A stretch of 64,000 nt of DNA from JAUIIK01 sp963745675 (GCA_963745675.1 CAVUYM010000027.1:62001-126000); one strand, 5' to 3'. Positions 8,189-17,297 are shown, counted from the stretch's first letter. A program made the numbers and translations. Notes: generated from the sequence alone by a model not told the origin.

Positions 8189-9292
8189 GTGTTCAGAGCG
8201 ATCCAGGTGGGAATGGCTGAAGAGGATCTTGAAACGCCGGTACTCGTCATCGACATCGATGCGATGGAGCGGAATCTGGCGAAGATGATGGAGGTATTGA
8301 AAGGTTCGCAGGTACGCCTGCGCCCACACTTTAAGACTGCGAAATCACCGGCGTTGGCCTGGAAGATGATCGACGCAGGTGCGGTCGGTGTCTGCTGCGC
8401 CAAACTCAGCGAAGCCGAGATCATGGCTAATGCTGGAATCGCGGACATTCTGCTGACGAGTGAAGTCGCGGGAGTTGGAAAGTTCGAGCGGCTGGTCGGG
8501 CTTGCCAGCCAGGTTGCCCGATTCAAAGCAGTCGTCGATAGCGAGTTCGCAGTGAAGGGCATAGCCGATGTCGCAACTTCCCGCGGACAGACGGTCGATC
8601 TGCTTATCGAGATCGACGTGAACACCGGACGAAGCGGAGTCGTTTCGGCGGATGCGGCGCTCGAACTGGCGGACCTCATTCGTGACACTGACGGAGTTCG
8701 GCTCGTCGGTCTTCACGGCTATGCAGGCCATGCCCAGGTGAGACCTGAGGACGAGCGTTCGGAACTGAATCCCCTGGCGATGGAGGTGCTTAACGAGGCT
8801 ATCGAACTCCTGGAAGAGCATAATCACGAATTGACCTACGTATCAGGCGGTGGCACGGGATCCGTCGCGCTAGATGTGGATGCCGGGGTGCTCAACGAGG
8901 TACAGGCTGGCTCGTTTCTCCTCATGGACACAGCATATCGTGACGCTGGCGTCCCGTTTGAGAACGCATTGAGCTGTCTCACGACGATCATTAGCCGACC
9001 GAACGAGGAGCGCGCCGTTTGTGACGCGGGCCAAAAGACGATGTCGCGCGAGTCGGGACCACCGGAGGTAATCGGTCGACCGGGAGTTATCTATCTACGC
9101 GGATCCGACGAACATGGAAGTATGCAGGTTGATCCGGCATTGCTCGAAGCGCCCTTGAATGTAGGCGATGTCGTTCGTCTGATTCCGAGCCATATCTGCA
9201 CAACGATCAATCTGCACGACGTCATGGTTGGCGTACGTGGCGGCGTCGTCGAAGCAATATGGCCGGTTGAAGCGCGGGGTCATGTCTGGTAA
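8189..9292 (+). CDS. D-threonine aldolase / D-serine dehydratase-like PLP enzyme
   Basis: This 367-residue enzyme belongs to the fold-type III PLP family related to alanine racemase. LRPHFKTAKSP, near residues 48-58, contains the PLP-binding lysine. VDLLIEIDVNTGRSGV and YVSGGGTGSVAL form the cofactor pocket, and PSHICTTINLHD near the C-terminus gives the histidine and cysteine metal ligands of the D-serine-dehydratase-like domain. Relatives split D-threonine to glycine and acetaldehyde or deaminate D-serine; the sequence does not separate these. The GTG at 8189 follows GAGAGG. The stop overlaps the start of the next gene by 11 bases, so the two are translationally coupled. Confidence 0.82.
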   Translation: MFRAIQVGMAEEDLETPVLVIDIDAMERNLAKMMEVLKGSQVRLRPHFKTAKSPALAWKMIDAGAVGVCCAKLSEAEIMANAGIADILLTSEVAGVGKFERLVGLASQVARFKAVVDSEFAVKGIADVATSRGQTVDLLIEIDVNTGRSGVVSADAALELADLIRDTDGVRLVGLHGYAGHAQVRPEDERSELNPLAMEVLNEAIELLEEHNHELTYVSGGGTGSVALDVDAGVLNEVQAGSFLLMDTAYRDAGVPFENALSCLTTIISRPNEERAVCDAGQKTMSRESGPPEVIGRPGVIYLRGSDEHGSMQVDPALLEAPLNVGDVVRLIPSHICTTINLHDVMVGVRGGVVEAIWPVEARGHVW

Positions 9293-10061
9293 CCGATTTT
9301 TGATCGTCAATGCTGACGATTTCGGCAGATCTCCCGGCATCAACGCTGGAATTATCAAGGCGCATCTGGATGGCATTGTTACTTCCACGACGTTGATGGT
9401 GAATTTGCCCTGGACCGATGAGGCCGTGAGGTTGGCTCGGGAGCATCCCACCCTCGCGGTCGGTCTCCATTTGAACTATTGTTATGGTGCGCCGATTTCT
9501 GAAACGTGCCTGGTTCGATCACTCGTTGATGGTCGTGGAAACTTTGAACCTAACATCCAGACGCTGCTGAAATCTGCCAAAGTCGAAGACGTAAGACGTG
9601 AAACACTCGCTCAGCTGGAGCGGTTTCGATCACTTATGGCCCGCGATCCGTCCCATCTTGATTCGCACAAATACCTGCATTCATTCCCGCCGTTCTTAGC
9701 GTCTGTCGCTGCAATCGCAGCCGTTGAAGGGCTGCCGGTACGGGCTACTGGCGATTGTGACCGAGTTGCTTTGAGTCGTGCTGGGGTCGTCACCATCGAC
9801 GCCTTCGCAGGGCGATTCCATGGGCTTGACGGAGATGGAGTGGATCTGGAAATACTCCTCGCGGAAATCGAACAGCTCCAGGCCGGCTGGACTGAGTTGA
9901 TGTGCCATCCTGGAATCGTCGACGAACAGATCCTCGATAGCAGCTACAACACCGACCGAGAACGTGAGATCGAAGCACTTTGCTCAAAGAGCGTTCGAGA
10001 GACGCTCGTAGCTCGAAATGTGCACCTGTCGTCGTATGACGACCTACGAAAGGCACGGTAA
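9282..10061 (+). CDS. ChbG/YdjC-family carbohydrate deacetylase
   Basis: This 259-residue protein has the YdjC/ChbG hallmarks. FLIVNADDFGRSPGIN at residues 6-21 holds the metal-binding Asp pair, and VGLHLN and HLDSHKYLHSFP hold the histidine ligands. The final helix lies near MCHPG. Members remove N-acetyl groups from chitin-type or other amino-sugar oligosaccharides in the cytoplasm. The ATG at 9282 lies inside the last codons of the upstream gene, giving an 11-base overlap, and fits the family N-terminus better than the upstream in-frame ATG. Linking a sugar deacetylase to a D-amino-acid enzyme is unusual, and the real substrate may differ from chitooligosaccharides. Confidence 0.82.
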   Translation: MSGNRFLIVNADDFGRSPGINAGIIKAHLDGIVTSTTLMVNLPWTDEAVRLAREHPTLAVGLHLNYCYGAPISETCLVRSLVDGRGNFEPNIQTLLKSAKVEDVRRETLAQLERFRSLMARDPSHLDSHKYLHSFPPFLASVAAIAAVEGLPVRATGDCDRVALSRAGVVTIDAFAGRFHGLDGDGVDLEILLAEIEQLQAGWTELMCHPGIVDEQILDSSYNTDREREIEALCSKSVRETLVARNVHLSSYDDLRKAR

Positions 10062-10409
10062 GTGATGGAGACAAAGCCATATATTTCGATTGACGATGTT
10101 GAGAAGATCGATGTTCGTGTTGGCACGATCGTTGCAGCGACTGAGATAGCGCAATCTCGAACGCTTGTCGAACTAAAGGTTGACTTTGGCGAGGAATACC
10201 GCTCGATACTGGCTGGCATGAAAGAAGAGCGGCAAGATCTCAGCGAAGTAGTTGGCCGGCAAGCCCTTTTTGTTGTGAACCTGCCACCCAGAGAGATGAT
10301 GGGGCGGACATCCGAGGGGATGCTTTTCGACATTGGCTACACCGATGGAATTGCTCCCGTGCTAGCAGTACCCGAAAAACCCGTCCCCAACGGCGTCAGA
10401 GCGGGATAG
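10062..10409 (+). CDS. tRNA-binding domain (EMAP-II/CsaA-like) protein
   Basis: This is a stand-alone domain of about 115 residues of the type found at the C-terminus of methionyl-tRNA synthetase and in CsaA. DVRVGTIVAATEIAQSRTL, the core ILAGMKEERQDLSEVVGRQ, and NLPPREMMGRTSEGM follow the family pattern. It probably binds nucleic acid, or acts as a chaperone if CsaA-like. GTG 10062 directly abuts the stop of the deacetylase gene and ATG 10065 is an equally good start. It is the third gene of a compact operon. Confidence 0.8.
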   Translation: MMETKPYISIDDVEKIDVRVGTIVAATEIAQSRTLVELKVDFGEEYRSILAGMKEERQDLSEVVGRQALFVVNLPPREMMGRTSEGMLFDIGYTDGIAPVLAVPEKPVPNGVRAG

Positions 10410-10424
10410 ATTGCGCTGCGAAAA

Positions 10425-11573
10425 TTAGGTGTGGACGACGACTCGCGTCCCGACGCTGGCCCATGAGTATAGCCAGGCGGCCTGTTGGACGGGCACATTG
10501 ACGCATCCGTGACTGCCGGAGTAGCCGAAGCTGCTGCGCCAATATGCGCCATGAATAGCCCAGTCCTGGAAGAAGTACATGACATCCGGCACGTCCGGTT
10601 GCTCGTATTCGATGCCGTCAGGACCGGCTCCGGCCATCGTTTGCGTTTCGAGCTTCCAATAGACGCGAAATTCACCGGTGACTGTTGGTGTTGATGGCGC
10701 GCCAGTCACGACGAGTGTGTTCAAGACGGGAGTCTCGCCCTCCCACGCTGTCAATGTTTGCGAGGACAGGTTGACTTCAATCCACCGCTCGCCGGGGTAT
10801 CGGCTTCTAACAGCGAATAATCCGGGCGAATAAACCTCTGCCGCTCCTGGTTTCTCTGCGCGGTTACCGAGTGTGCCGCGGTGGATCGCGTCGAGCGTGC
10901 CAATAGGAACGAGTACTGTGCCGGTTTCCTCGGACCAGGTCATCGCGCCACGTTGAAAGAACTGGTAAATCGTCCCGTTAATGGAGAACTCTTCCGATAT
11001 CGGAAGACCGATGCGATCCTGGTAGCCGCCGTCGACGTACGCTTCGAGGAATCCGTTTGCTAACGAATGATGTGTTTCGTCGAAAAATTGACGATCGTCG
11101 CCAACACCGTCTAGCGCCTTAAACGCAGGATGAGACTGGACATATCCCATGCTGGCTGCATAGTCAAATCCCACGTTCGCCACAACGACATTATCGGGGT
11201 TTGCCTGGGCGTACGAGTCGGCGGCCACTTCCAGCCGAGCATATTCGAACCACTGGACCCATTTGTCAGCTACTTTGACAGGCGGACTCACCGGGAAGCC
11301 GGTCAGATCCGGGCCACCCACAACGAACCAGGCATCTAGAAACGGGCCCGACAAAACCTGACCGGTTTCCTCAAAATAAACGGGTGTTGCATCTGATGCT
11401 CCCGCCTTCTGAACGGAACCCATCAATGGACTCACGGTGAATGACAGCACTAAAACGAGGGTCAACCACCCGATGCGACGTGTCGCCAGACGAGTGGTCT
11501 CTCGAACTAAGGTATTTCGATGCAACGGAACATTCACCAATCGTTTGCGCGTCCGGGCCGGATCCTCTCGCAA
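10425..11573 (-). CDS. Secreted L,D-transpeptidase (YkuD domain)
   Basis: The protein starts with a basic region and a hydrophobic signal/anchor (WLTLVLVLSFTVSP, about residues 35-50). A middle module of about 190 residues carries GFPVS and WFEYARLE motifs. The YkuD domain spans about 260-382. IHGAYWRSSFGYSGSHGCVN holds the catalytic histidine and cysteine. These enzymes cross-link peptidoglycan stems or attach proteins to the wall outside the membrane. The start is uncertain: the frame opens with TTG at 11573, and GTG or TTG codons just inside would also keep the signal sequence. It is convergent with the tRNA-binding gene, 15 bases away. Confidence 0.85.
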   Translation of the reverse strand: MREDPARTRKRLVNVPLHRNTLVRETTRLATRRIGWLTLVLVLSFTVSPLMGSVQKAGASDATPVYFEETGQVLSGPFLDAWFVVGGPDLTGFPVSPPVKVADKWVQWFEYARLEVAADSYAQANPDNVVVANVGFDYAASMGYVQSHPAFKALDGVGDDRQFFDETHHSLANGFLEAYVDGGYQDRIGLPISEEFSINGTIYQFFQRGAMTWSEETGTVLVPIGTLDAIHRGTLGNRAEKPGAAEVYSPGLFAVRSRYPGERWIEVNLSSQTLTAWEGETPVLNTLVVTGAPSTPTVTGEFRVYWKLETQTMAGAGPDGIEYEQPDVPDVMYFFQDWAIHGAYWRSSFGYSGSHGCVNVPVQQAAWLYSWASVGTRVVVHT

Positions 11574-11751
11574 ATTTTACCAACCATACGTCTTGAGAAT
11601 ATGGCAGCTGTAATGAGCGTTACATGTCTGGTGACGAAGCTATCGCTCCAACCTGTGACATTTCGAGCGGAAATTGGTATCCCACCGGCAGAACTTGTGC
11701 AATGCTCTTGGAAATTGGGGCGCTCCGGGCGCGCAGCTGAAAGACGCAAAT

Positions 11752-13152
11752 ATGACGAGGATTATGAAATTTGGAGGGACGTCGGTTGGCGATGCGGCTG
11801 CCATCCGTCGAACGGTCGCCATCCTGGAGAAGAATCATCGGCTGGAGCCGGTGGTCGCCGTCGTTTCGGCAATGAGCGGGGTGACGAACCTTCTCCTCGA
11901 ATGCGGAGATGCGGCTATTGCTGGAGACAGCGAGGTAGTTGAAACGGCGCGAGCGCTCATTCTTACCCCGCATCGTCGAGCGTTGGCGGCTCTAGTGCCG
12001 GCCGGCGAGCGCCGGCGACGTACGAGCGCGACTCTGGGCACTATGGTTGATGAGGTCTCTCGACTACTTTACAGCGTCTATGTATTGCGCGAGCTATCTG
12101 CGCGGGCGAGAGACCGGCTCGTGTCGTTCGGCGAGCGCATGAGTAGCGTCATCATCGCTGCATACCTGAATGAGATAGGCGTTTCGGCGCTACAAGTTGA
12201 CGCTGACGAGGTCATCGTTACCGATAGCGCATTTGGCAACGCTTCTCCGAATCTTGAAGCAACTCGCCAGCGCGCCGCGGACATCCTCACGCCGGCGTTG
12301 AACGACGGAATGCTTCCGGTCGTGACTGGTTTCTTTGGTGCGACCGAGGAAGGTTTGACCGCAACGCTAGGGCGGGGCGGTTCGGACTTTTCGGCTTCTA
12401 TCCTCGGCAATGCGCTAGACGCATCGGAAATCTGGATCTGGACAGACGTAGATGGCGTCATGACGGCTGACCCGCGCATTGTTGCGGAGGCTCGAACGCT
12501 GGACGCGATCTCGTACAGTGAGGCGACGGAATTGGCGTATTTTGGCGCCAAGGTAATCCATCCGAAGACGATGTACCCCGCGCAGGAGCGACATATCCCA
12601 ATATGGATTAAGAATACCTTTGCACCCGAAGCGGCAGGGACGAGAATCTCAGCACACACTGATGAAGGACATTCGGCGAAAGCTGTCGCATCGATTTCCG
12701 GACTCGCGGTTGTTACGGTCGAGGGGCGCGGCCTCATCGATGTATCCAGCGTAACGATGCGAATTTTCACGGCGGTGGGACGTACACCGGCAAACGTCTA
12801 CATGATCTCGCAGGCGTCGTCCCAGCACAGCGTTTCGTTCATTGTTGGAGGGGCAGATCGAGCCGCGGTCATCGACGCACTAGCCGACGAGTTTCGGGAA
12901 GATCTGGCACATCAACGAGTGCTTTCGCTTTCCGATGACAATGACGTTGCAATCATTGCCGTAGTAGGAGCTGGGATGCGTGGGACGCCTGGCGTTGCGG
13001 GCACCGTCTTCGGAACGATGGGAGCCAAGGGGATAAATATCGTCGCGATTGCACAAGGGTCCAGCGAGTTGAACATTTCGTTCGTCGTCGACGGAAGCGA
13101 TGTTTCAGCTGCCGTCCGGGCGCTCCACGATGTCTTCATCACGAACAGTTGA
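11752..13152 (+). CDS. lysC: Aspartate kinase
   Basis: Aspartokinase phosphorylates L-aspartate, the first step to lysine, threonine, methionine and diaminopimelate. The 466-residue product begins with MKFGGTSVGD a few residues after the ATG. It has the internal SFGERMSS and GRGGSDFSA motifs of the kinase domain. Two ACT domains at about 310-465 are typical of feedback control by lysine and/or threonine. The ATG at 11752 is preferred because it puts the kinase motif in place; upstream in-frame codons are unsupported. A threonine synthase on the other strand near 23 kb acts in the same pathway but is not linked. Confidence 0.92.
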   Translation: MTRIMKFGGTSVGDAAAIRRTVAILEKNHRLEPVVAVVSAMSGVTNLLLECGDAAIAGDSEVVETARALILTPHRRALAALVPAGERRRRTSATLGTMVDEVSRLLYSVYVLRELSARARDRLVSFGERMSSVIIAAYLNEIGVSALQVDADEVIVTDSAFGNASPNLEATRQRAADILTPALNDGMLPVVTGFFGATEEGLTATLGRGGSDFSASILGNALDASEIWIWTDVDGVMTADPRIVAEARTLDAISYSEATELAYFGAKVIHPKTMYPAQERHIPIWIKNTFAPEAAGTRISAHTDEGHSAKAVASISGLAVVTVEGRGLIDVSSVTMRIFTAVGRTPANVYMISQASSQHSVSFIVGGADRAAVIDALADEFREDLAHQRVLSLSDDNDVAIIAVVGAGMRGTPGVAGTVFGTMGAKGINIVAIAQGSSELNISFVVDGSDVSAAVRALHDVFITNS

Positions 13153-13713
13153 GCGGCCGACGGTCGGCGCTCTCCGTGCTGGTGGGCCGGTACGCCGCAT
13201 AACGTGCTCGGTAGACGGAACCATCAAAGTGCCCTTTTGACGTTGAGCCCGATCTTGATCGTCGATCTTTTCACCGTCGTCCTCGTCCGATGCCAGGTCG
13301 ATCTCCCATTGTTCGGGAAGATTCTCAGTGTCATTGGCGAAAATCGGAGGCGGTGGGAGCATTTCGGTTTCCGCGTTGCTGTCTGCGTACTGTTCGGGTT
13401 CTGTATCTGACGGCACAATTGCAACTGGCGTTGAATCTGGCTGGGATGTATGAGCGGGAGTCCAGAACTCTTCTTCGACAATGGATTCTGTATTGGTTGT
13501 ACCTCGAATTGAGATAGCCGCGATCTCAGGGCTGTCGTCGATAGGTTCGGCGGAAGCCTGCACCGGCTTTGTCTCTTCGTTGGCCGTGGTAGTCTCTGAT
13601 GCGCGTCGAAGGGGCATATCGTTCCGGACGATGAGTATGAGCCAAAAGCCGCTTACAATTAAGACGGTTGGCACGATGATAAAGATGACAAGGAAGCCGA
13701 GATCGTTGTTCAA
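13105..13713 (-). CDS. Single-pass membrane protein with long acidic tail
   Basis: This 202-residue frame begins with a strong transmembrane helix (GFLVIFIIVPTVLIVSGFWL, about residues 6-25). A long, acidic, proline- and threonine-rich cytoplasmic or external tail follows with no folded-domain signature, ending in an arginine-rich stretch. The start is TTG at 13713 with no clear ribosome-binding site. The last 48 bases overlap the end of aspartokinase on the opposite strand. I do not recognise it, and the composition fits a disordered membrane-tethered protein. Confidence 0.5.
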   Translation of the reverse strand: MNNDLGFLVIFIIVPTVLIVSGFWLILIVRNDMPLRRASETTTANEETKPVQASAEPIDDSPEIAAISIRGTTNTESIVEEEFWTPAHTSQPDSTPVAIVPSDTEPEQYADSNAETEMLPPPPIFANDTENLPEQWEIDLASDEDDGEKIDDQDRAQRQKGTLMVPSTEHVMRRTGPPARRAPTVGRSTVRDEDIVERPDGS

Positions 13714-13824
13714 TGCTATGTCATATCCCCGCTACCCAGAACCTGTCCACCCAGCGACCTGCACTGCATCTAATGTAACCACACCCTATTCTCCGGCGCT
13801 GCCTGCAAAGACAAGTGGGGTTGG

Positions 13825-14226
13825 ATGATGCTTGAAACTTTGGAGAATCATTGGAGTGGCCCACGGTGGCGATTGTGGTCGATTATCGCAGGGGTAGTAT
13901 CTGTTCCGGTGACAATCCTTGTAGCATTTCTCGCATCGGTCATAACCGGCGAGCGACTCGTGCCACTTATTTTGCTCGGTCTCGTCATAGTGATTCTCGC
14001 GACGAGCCTGGTCGGATCGGGCATCATCGATACACTGAGTTCACAATTGAATAGAGGCGGACTCGCGCGGGAGACAACCGAAGACATCGACCGCGCGCTG
14101 GGGGAGGATCGGAAGGGAAGCGATGCGGTTCGCGCTAAGGCGGGCGAAGATCGGCAAACGATTCGATCGGGGCTGTTTATTCTCGCGCCGATTGCGGCAT
14201 TCCTCTACTTCATGACGATCGTATGA
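13825..14226 (+). CDS. Small membrane protein of unknown function
   Basis: This 133-residue protein has two adjacent N-terminal helices (about 20-45 and 48-66) and one C-terminal helix (about 115-132). Between them lies a charged segment, LGEDRKGSDAVRAKAGEDR. Paired ATG codons at 13825 and 13828 are equally likely starts. I do not recognise a family. It overlaps the next small gene by ATGA, showing translational coupling. Confidence 0.55.
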   Translation: MMLETLENHWSGPRWRLWSIIAGVVSVPVTILVAFLASVITGERLVPLILLGLVIVILATSLVGSGIIDTLSSQLNRGGLARETTEDIDRALGEDRKGSDAVRAKAGEDRQTIRSGLFILAPIAAFLYFMTIV

Positions 14227-14393
14227 ACGAGCCGCTAGCAATCGTTGTAGTCGTTCTGGCGGCTCTATTACTCCGAGTAGCCGTTCGGGCCGTCATGGCG
14301 AAACTCGCTGTCGTACCGGCTGACGAGCTGTTGCGAAGCCAGGGCTTCAAAGACGTACTGATCAAGCTACGGAATCGCAATCCAAGAAAGTAG
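14223..14393 (+). CDS. 56-residue membrane-anchored peptide coupled to the gene before it
   Basis: ATG 14223 overlaps the TGA of the preceding gene (ATGA). The 56-residue product starts MNEPLAIVVVVLAALLLRV, a clear transmembrane helix, and then has a basic tail ending LRNRNPRK. The overlap and the helix support a real gene. No family is recognised. Confidence 0.5.
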   Translation: MNEPLAIVVVVLAALLLRVAVRAVMAKLAVVPADELLRSQGFKDVLIKLRNRNPRK

Positions 14394-14413
14394 CTGCAAC
14401 GGTCGCATTTTGG

Positions 14414-15727
14414 TCAGGTGCGCCGGGTAAGACCTCGCCAGATTCCGTATGCTCCTGCGCCGAGTGCCAGGATTCCAGCAATTCCAAATCCACCCCGTAG
14501 CACGCTATCTCCGTCCCTTACTTCCGATCGCGTCGATTGCCGAATTTCAGACACGTCCAGAATCAGGCCGGTACCGTCGCCAACGGAGGATTCAATGGCC
14601 GTGCTGGTTGGCGAGGCGTCCTGAGTCGCATTGGATTCAGGCGGAGTTGAGTTGCCCGGAGTTGCTGAAGCAGTTTCGCTTCCGACCTCGGTAGCCGAGC
14701 TAGATGCAGTTGGACTCGCTGTGGGGTTGGAAACGGGCGTGTGCGTAGCTGTCGGCGACACCACGCTCGTCGGGGAGGATGGTGTGGTAGGCGTCCGGGT
14801 CGGTTCTCTCGCGCTGGTGGCAGTTGGCGTCGGAGATTTCGTTTGCGTTGCTGTTGGAGAAGCTTTTGTGGACGTCGTCGCCGTCGGACGCGGAGTTGAT
14901 GTCGTCGTGGCTGTTGCTGTCGCGGTTGCCGTGCTAGTCGCAGTCGGGGTTGACGTCGATGTGGCGGTTGGGCTGGCCGTGGCGGTTGCCGTTGCCGTGG
15001 CGGTGGAAGTGGCGGTAGGCGTCGAAGTGGAAGTCGCGGTCGCAGTTGACGTGTTTGTCGGCCTTGTCGTCGCCGTCGCGGTGGATGTTGCCGTGTTCGT
15101 CGGTCTCATCGTCGCGGTTGCCGTGTTCGTCGCAGTCGTTGTTGCAGTCGAAGTAGAGGTCGATGTAGGGATTGTGCCTCGCGCGACGATTCTGAATCCA
15201 GCACCGGATGCGGTGTCCGTCGCGGGTTGATTAAGACTCGGACCTTCACATTGTAGCGACGCGGAATTCGGCGTAAATTGCCAGGATTGCCCCGGCGCTG
15301 CCGATTGGGGGACAGTTGCCATTATCGAGCCATTATAGGTGTACTGGGATGGATTTGAGGGATCACTAATCGATTCGACCTGTGCATTCGGAGAATAGCT
15401 GGCTGCGATACCCTGAGGCAATGTCACATCAACAGAGAGAATGGCCACATAAATTGCAAACACGTCGATCGTAACCGCAAACGGAACAACGACTGTTGCA
15501 CCTGGGTCCGCCTCGATCGTCGGGGTGGTTTCTATGGAAAAGGTGACGTCGCAGATGTAGCTCTGAGGGCCGGCCGACACTCGCTGCGTGTTACTCAATG
15601 TCATGGCAACCGTCAAACTCAGGACGACCAACAGCGATGTGCAGGCACCGATCAGCCCAGTGACGTGCATATTCTTCACGATCACGACAATCCCCCGGTC
15701 AAGGTCAAACGACTGGACCCGCGACAC
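14414..15727 (-). CDS. Secreted, membrane-anchored Thr/Ser/Ala-rich surface protein
   Basis: An N-terminal signal segment (GLIGACTSLLVVLSLTV) is followed by a domain of about 130 residues with CDVTFSIETTPT and CEGPSLNQP, which may form a disulphide. Next come about 200 residues of low-complexity TPTATSTATAT repeats (DNA about 14640-15170). The protein ends with a hydrophobic helix, GGFGIAGILALGAGAYG, and an RRT tail that would anchor it in the membrane. The threonine-rich part is probably an extended, perhaps glycosylated stalk. An in-frame ATG 20 residues in, or a GTG shortly before it after GGGGGA, may be the true start. No enzymatic motif is visible. Confidence 0.68.
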   Translation of the reverse strand: MSRVQSFDLDRGIVVIVKNMHVTGLIGACTSLLVVLSLTVAMTLSNTQRVSAGPQSYICDVTFSIETTPTIEADPGATVVVPFAVTIDVFAIYVAILSVDVTLPQGIAASYSPNAQVESISDPSNPSQYTYNGSIMATVPQSAAPGQSWQFTPNSASLQCEGPSLNQPATDTASGAGFRIVARGTIPTSTSTSTATTTATNTATATMRPTNTATSTATATTRPTNTSTATATSTSTPTATSTATATATATASPTATSTSTPTATSTATATATATTTSTPRPTATTSTKASPTATQTKSPTPTATSAREPTRTPTTPSSPTSVVSPTATHTPVSNPTASPTASSSATEVGSETASATPGNSTPPESNATQDASPTSTAIESSVGDGTGLILDVSEIRQSTRSEVRDGDSVLRGGFGIAGILALGAGAYGIWRGLTRRT

Positions 15728-15774
15728 AGTCCTCTCAGGTATGACCGGTAACTCACAACAATCTTACGGAGTTT

Positions 15775-16410
15775 TCAATTCTCCCAGTAGTGGTGCCCGT
15801 ATGTGTCCAAATAGACGACCTCTTCGACCGGTCTCCTCACTGCCTCGCCCCAACGTCCAGTTGGATAACCGAGCGGGATGAGCGCTGCGGTGTGGACGTC
15901 TTCCGGAATGCCTAGCAATGCTTTTACTTCTGCCTCGCGTGAGATATGGAATGTCGTCAGAGTCGAACCAATGCCAAATGCTCGCGCAGCGATCGTGAGG
16001 TTCTGGACTGCAGGATAGATTGACGATCCCAGAGTAAAGTTGCGCTCGCCGCGAATGCAAGCCAATACCAGGACGGGTGCAAGATGAAGGTTGTCCGCTA
16101 GATATTGCGCAGAGGATCGGACACGTGTCATCGTAGCTTTGCCGCTGCCGTCTGAAACGGTCGTTGGGGCTGCGCCAAAATATCTATAGGCCACCTCGGA
16201 GTAGATCTTCTGCAGCTGCTGTTTGAGTTCTGGATCTCTTATCACCAGGAAGGACCATGTCTGTTGGTTGCTGCCACTTGGCGCTCTAGTCGCTGCGTCA
16301 AGAATCTGGCGCAAGACGTCATCCGGAATATCCCGAGTTTCGAGCCGGCGCATTGAGCGGGTGGTTCGAATTGCCTCGAGCGCGTTCAGGTTGTCGATTG
16401 TGTTTGACAT
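15775..16410 (-). CDS. Nitroreductase-family FMN oxidoreductase
   Basis: This 211-residue flavoprotein is of normal family length. TTRSMRRLETRDIPDD with its arginines binds the FMN phosphate. APSGSNQQTWSFLVI, near residues 43-57, is the classic flavin-contact motif, and the C-terminal part ends in GYPTGRWGEAVRRP. Such enzymes reduce nitro groups, quinones or other substrates with NAD(P)H in the cytoplasm. The ATG start is conventional. It is divergent from the dienelactone-hydrolase gene, with about 125 bases between starts. Confidence 0.87.
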   Translation of the reverse strand: MSNTIDNLNALEAIRTTRSMRRLETRDIPDDVLRQILDAATRAPSGSNQQTWSFLVIRDPELKQQLQKIYSEVAYRYFGAAPTTVSDGSGKATMTRVRSSAQYLADNLHLAPVLVLACIRGERNFTLGSSIYPAVQNLTIAARAFGIGSTLTTFHISREAEVKALLGIPEDVHTAALIPLGYPTGRWGEAVRRPVEEVVYLDTYGHHYWEN

Positions 16411-16535
16411 CTTTCAATCCTTCATTCTGTCCCATCCCGTTCTTGCGACGACAAGATGGGATTCCAGTGAATCTCCTCTATGCTAGTCTGAGAAACAGTT
16501 CGACGCATATCAACGGAAAATTGGAGACGACGACT

Positions 16536-17288
16536 ATGTGCCACGAAGAACTTGGGCATGCGCCGATTCAAAGCAATGGAAGCTTCTCGGAGCGCCGCTA
16601 CGAAGTCGAGATCGACGGCGCTGCAATGCCCGTATTTGCAGCTGAACCGGCCGGTGACGTGTCGGGCAGAATCATAATCATCCACGATATATACGGTGCC
16701 AGCGATTTCTATCACGACCTGGCGCGCCGGTTTGCAGAAAACGGGTACGCCGCTCTGTTGCCAAATCTCTTCGTTCGCCAGGGTGATCTTGCCGAGCACT
16801 CGATCGATGCTGCGCGAGCCCGGGGCGCACATCTGTCATATCCGCAGGCGCTGAAGGATGTCAGTGCACTGATCGACGCCGAAGGTGAGGGACCGAATTG
16901 GGGTTGCGTCGGATTCTGCATGGGTGGAACGATGGTCATGCATCTCGCTGCATCTGAACCGCGTTTTGACGCCGGCGTAATCTATTACGGCTTTCCGGCA
17001 AACGCAACGATCACCGCTAATCGTCCATCAGAGCCGATGCGCGAGACATCTCTCGTTGGCATTCCATTGCTTGGCTTCTGGGGCGATCAGGATCACGGTG
17101 TTGGCATGCACAATGTCGAACAGTACGGATCGCTACTCGAAGCTGCAGGAAAAGAGAAAGAGTTCCACATTTACCCGGGACGTCCTCACGGTTTTCTCAC
17201 ATTCGACGAGTCAAACGATAACTATGAAGCCAGCCAGGATAGTTGGACTCGGGCTCTCGCATTCTTTGGCGAAAAGCTGGCAAGTTAA
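16536..17288 (+). CDS. Dienelactone hydrolase-family protein
   Basis: This 250-residue alpha/beta hydrolase has all three catalytic residues of the family: the nucleophile cysteine in GFCMGG, the aspartate in WGDQDHGV and the histidine in GRPHGF. Family members open cyclic lactones formed during aromatic ring cleavage, but many in unrelated contexts have unknown esterase roles. The ATG at 16536 follows TTGGAGA. No ring-cleavage genes are nearby, so the physiological substrate is open. A GC-rich hairpin lies directly after the stop. Confidence 0.88.
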   Translation: MCHEELGHAPIQSNGSFSERRYEVEIDGAAMPVFAAEPAGDVSGRIIIIHDIYGASDFYHDLARRFAENGYAALLPNLFVRQGDLAEHSIDAARARGAHLSYPQALKDVSALIDAEGEGPNWGCVGFCMGGTMVMHLAASEPRFDAGVIYYGFPANATITANRPSEPMRETSLVGIPLLGFWGDQDHGVGMHNVEQYGSLLEAAGKEKEFHIYPGRPHGFLTFDESNDNYEASQDSWTRALAFFGEKLAS

Positions 17289-17297
17289 GGGAAAGTC

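Noticed and set aside
12078..12770. A 230-residue minus-strand frame opposite aspartokinase
   Set aside because: It is a serine- and arginine-rich shadow of lysC with no domain or start signal.
14631..15230. A 199-residue plus-strand frame reading VAVAVAVDVAV
   Set aside because: It is the exact antisense of the TPTAT repeat in the surface protein. It lacks a ribosome-binding site, and the composition is that expected from reversing the repeat.
16353..16535. N-terminal extension of the dienelactone hydrolase from an upstream ATG
   Set aside because: The extra 61 residues run antisense to the nitroreductase start. ATG 16536 has a good ribosome-binding site and fits the family.
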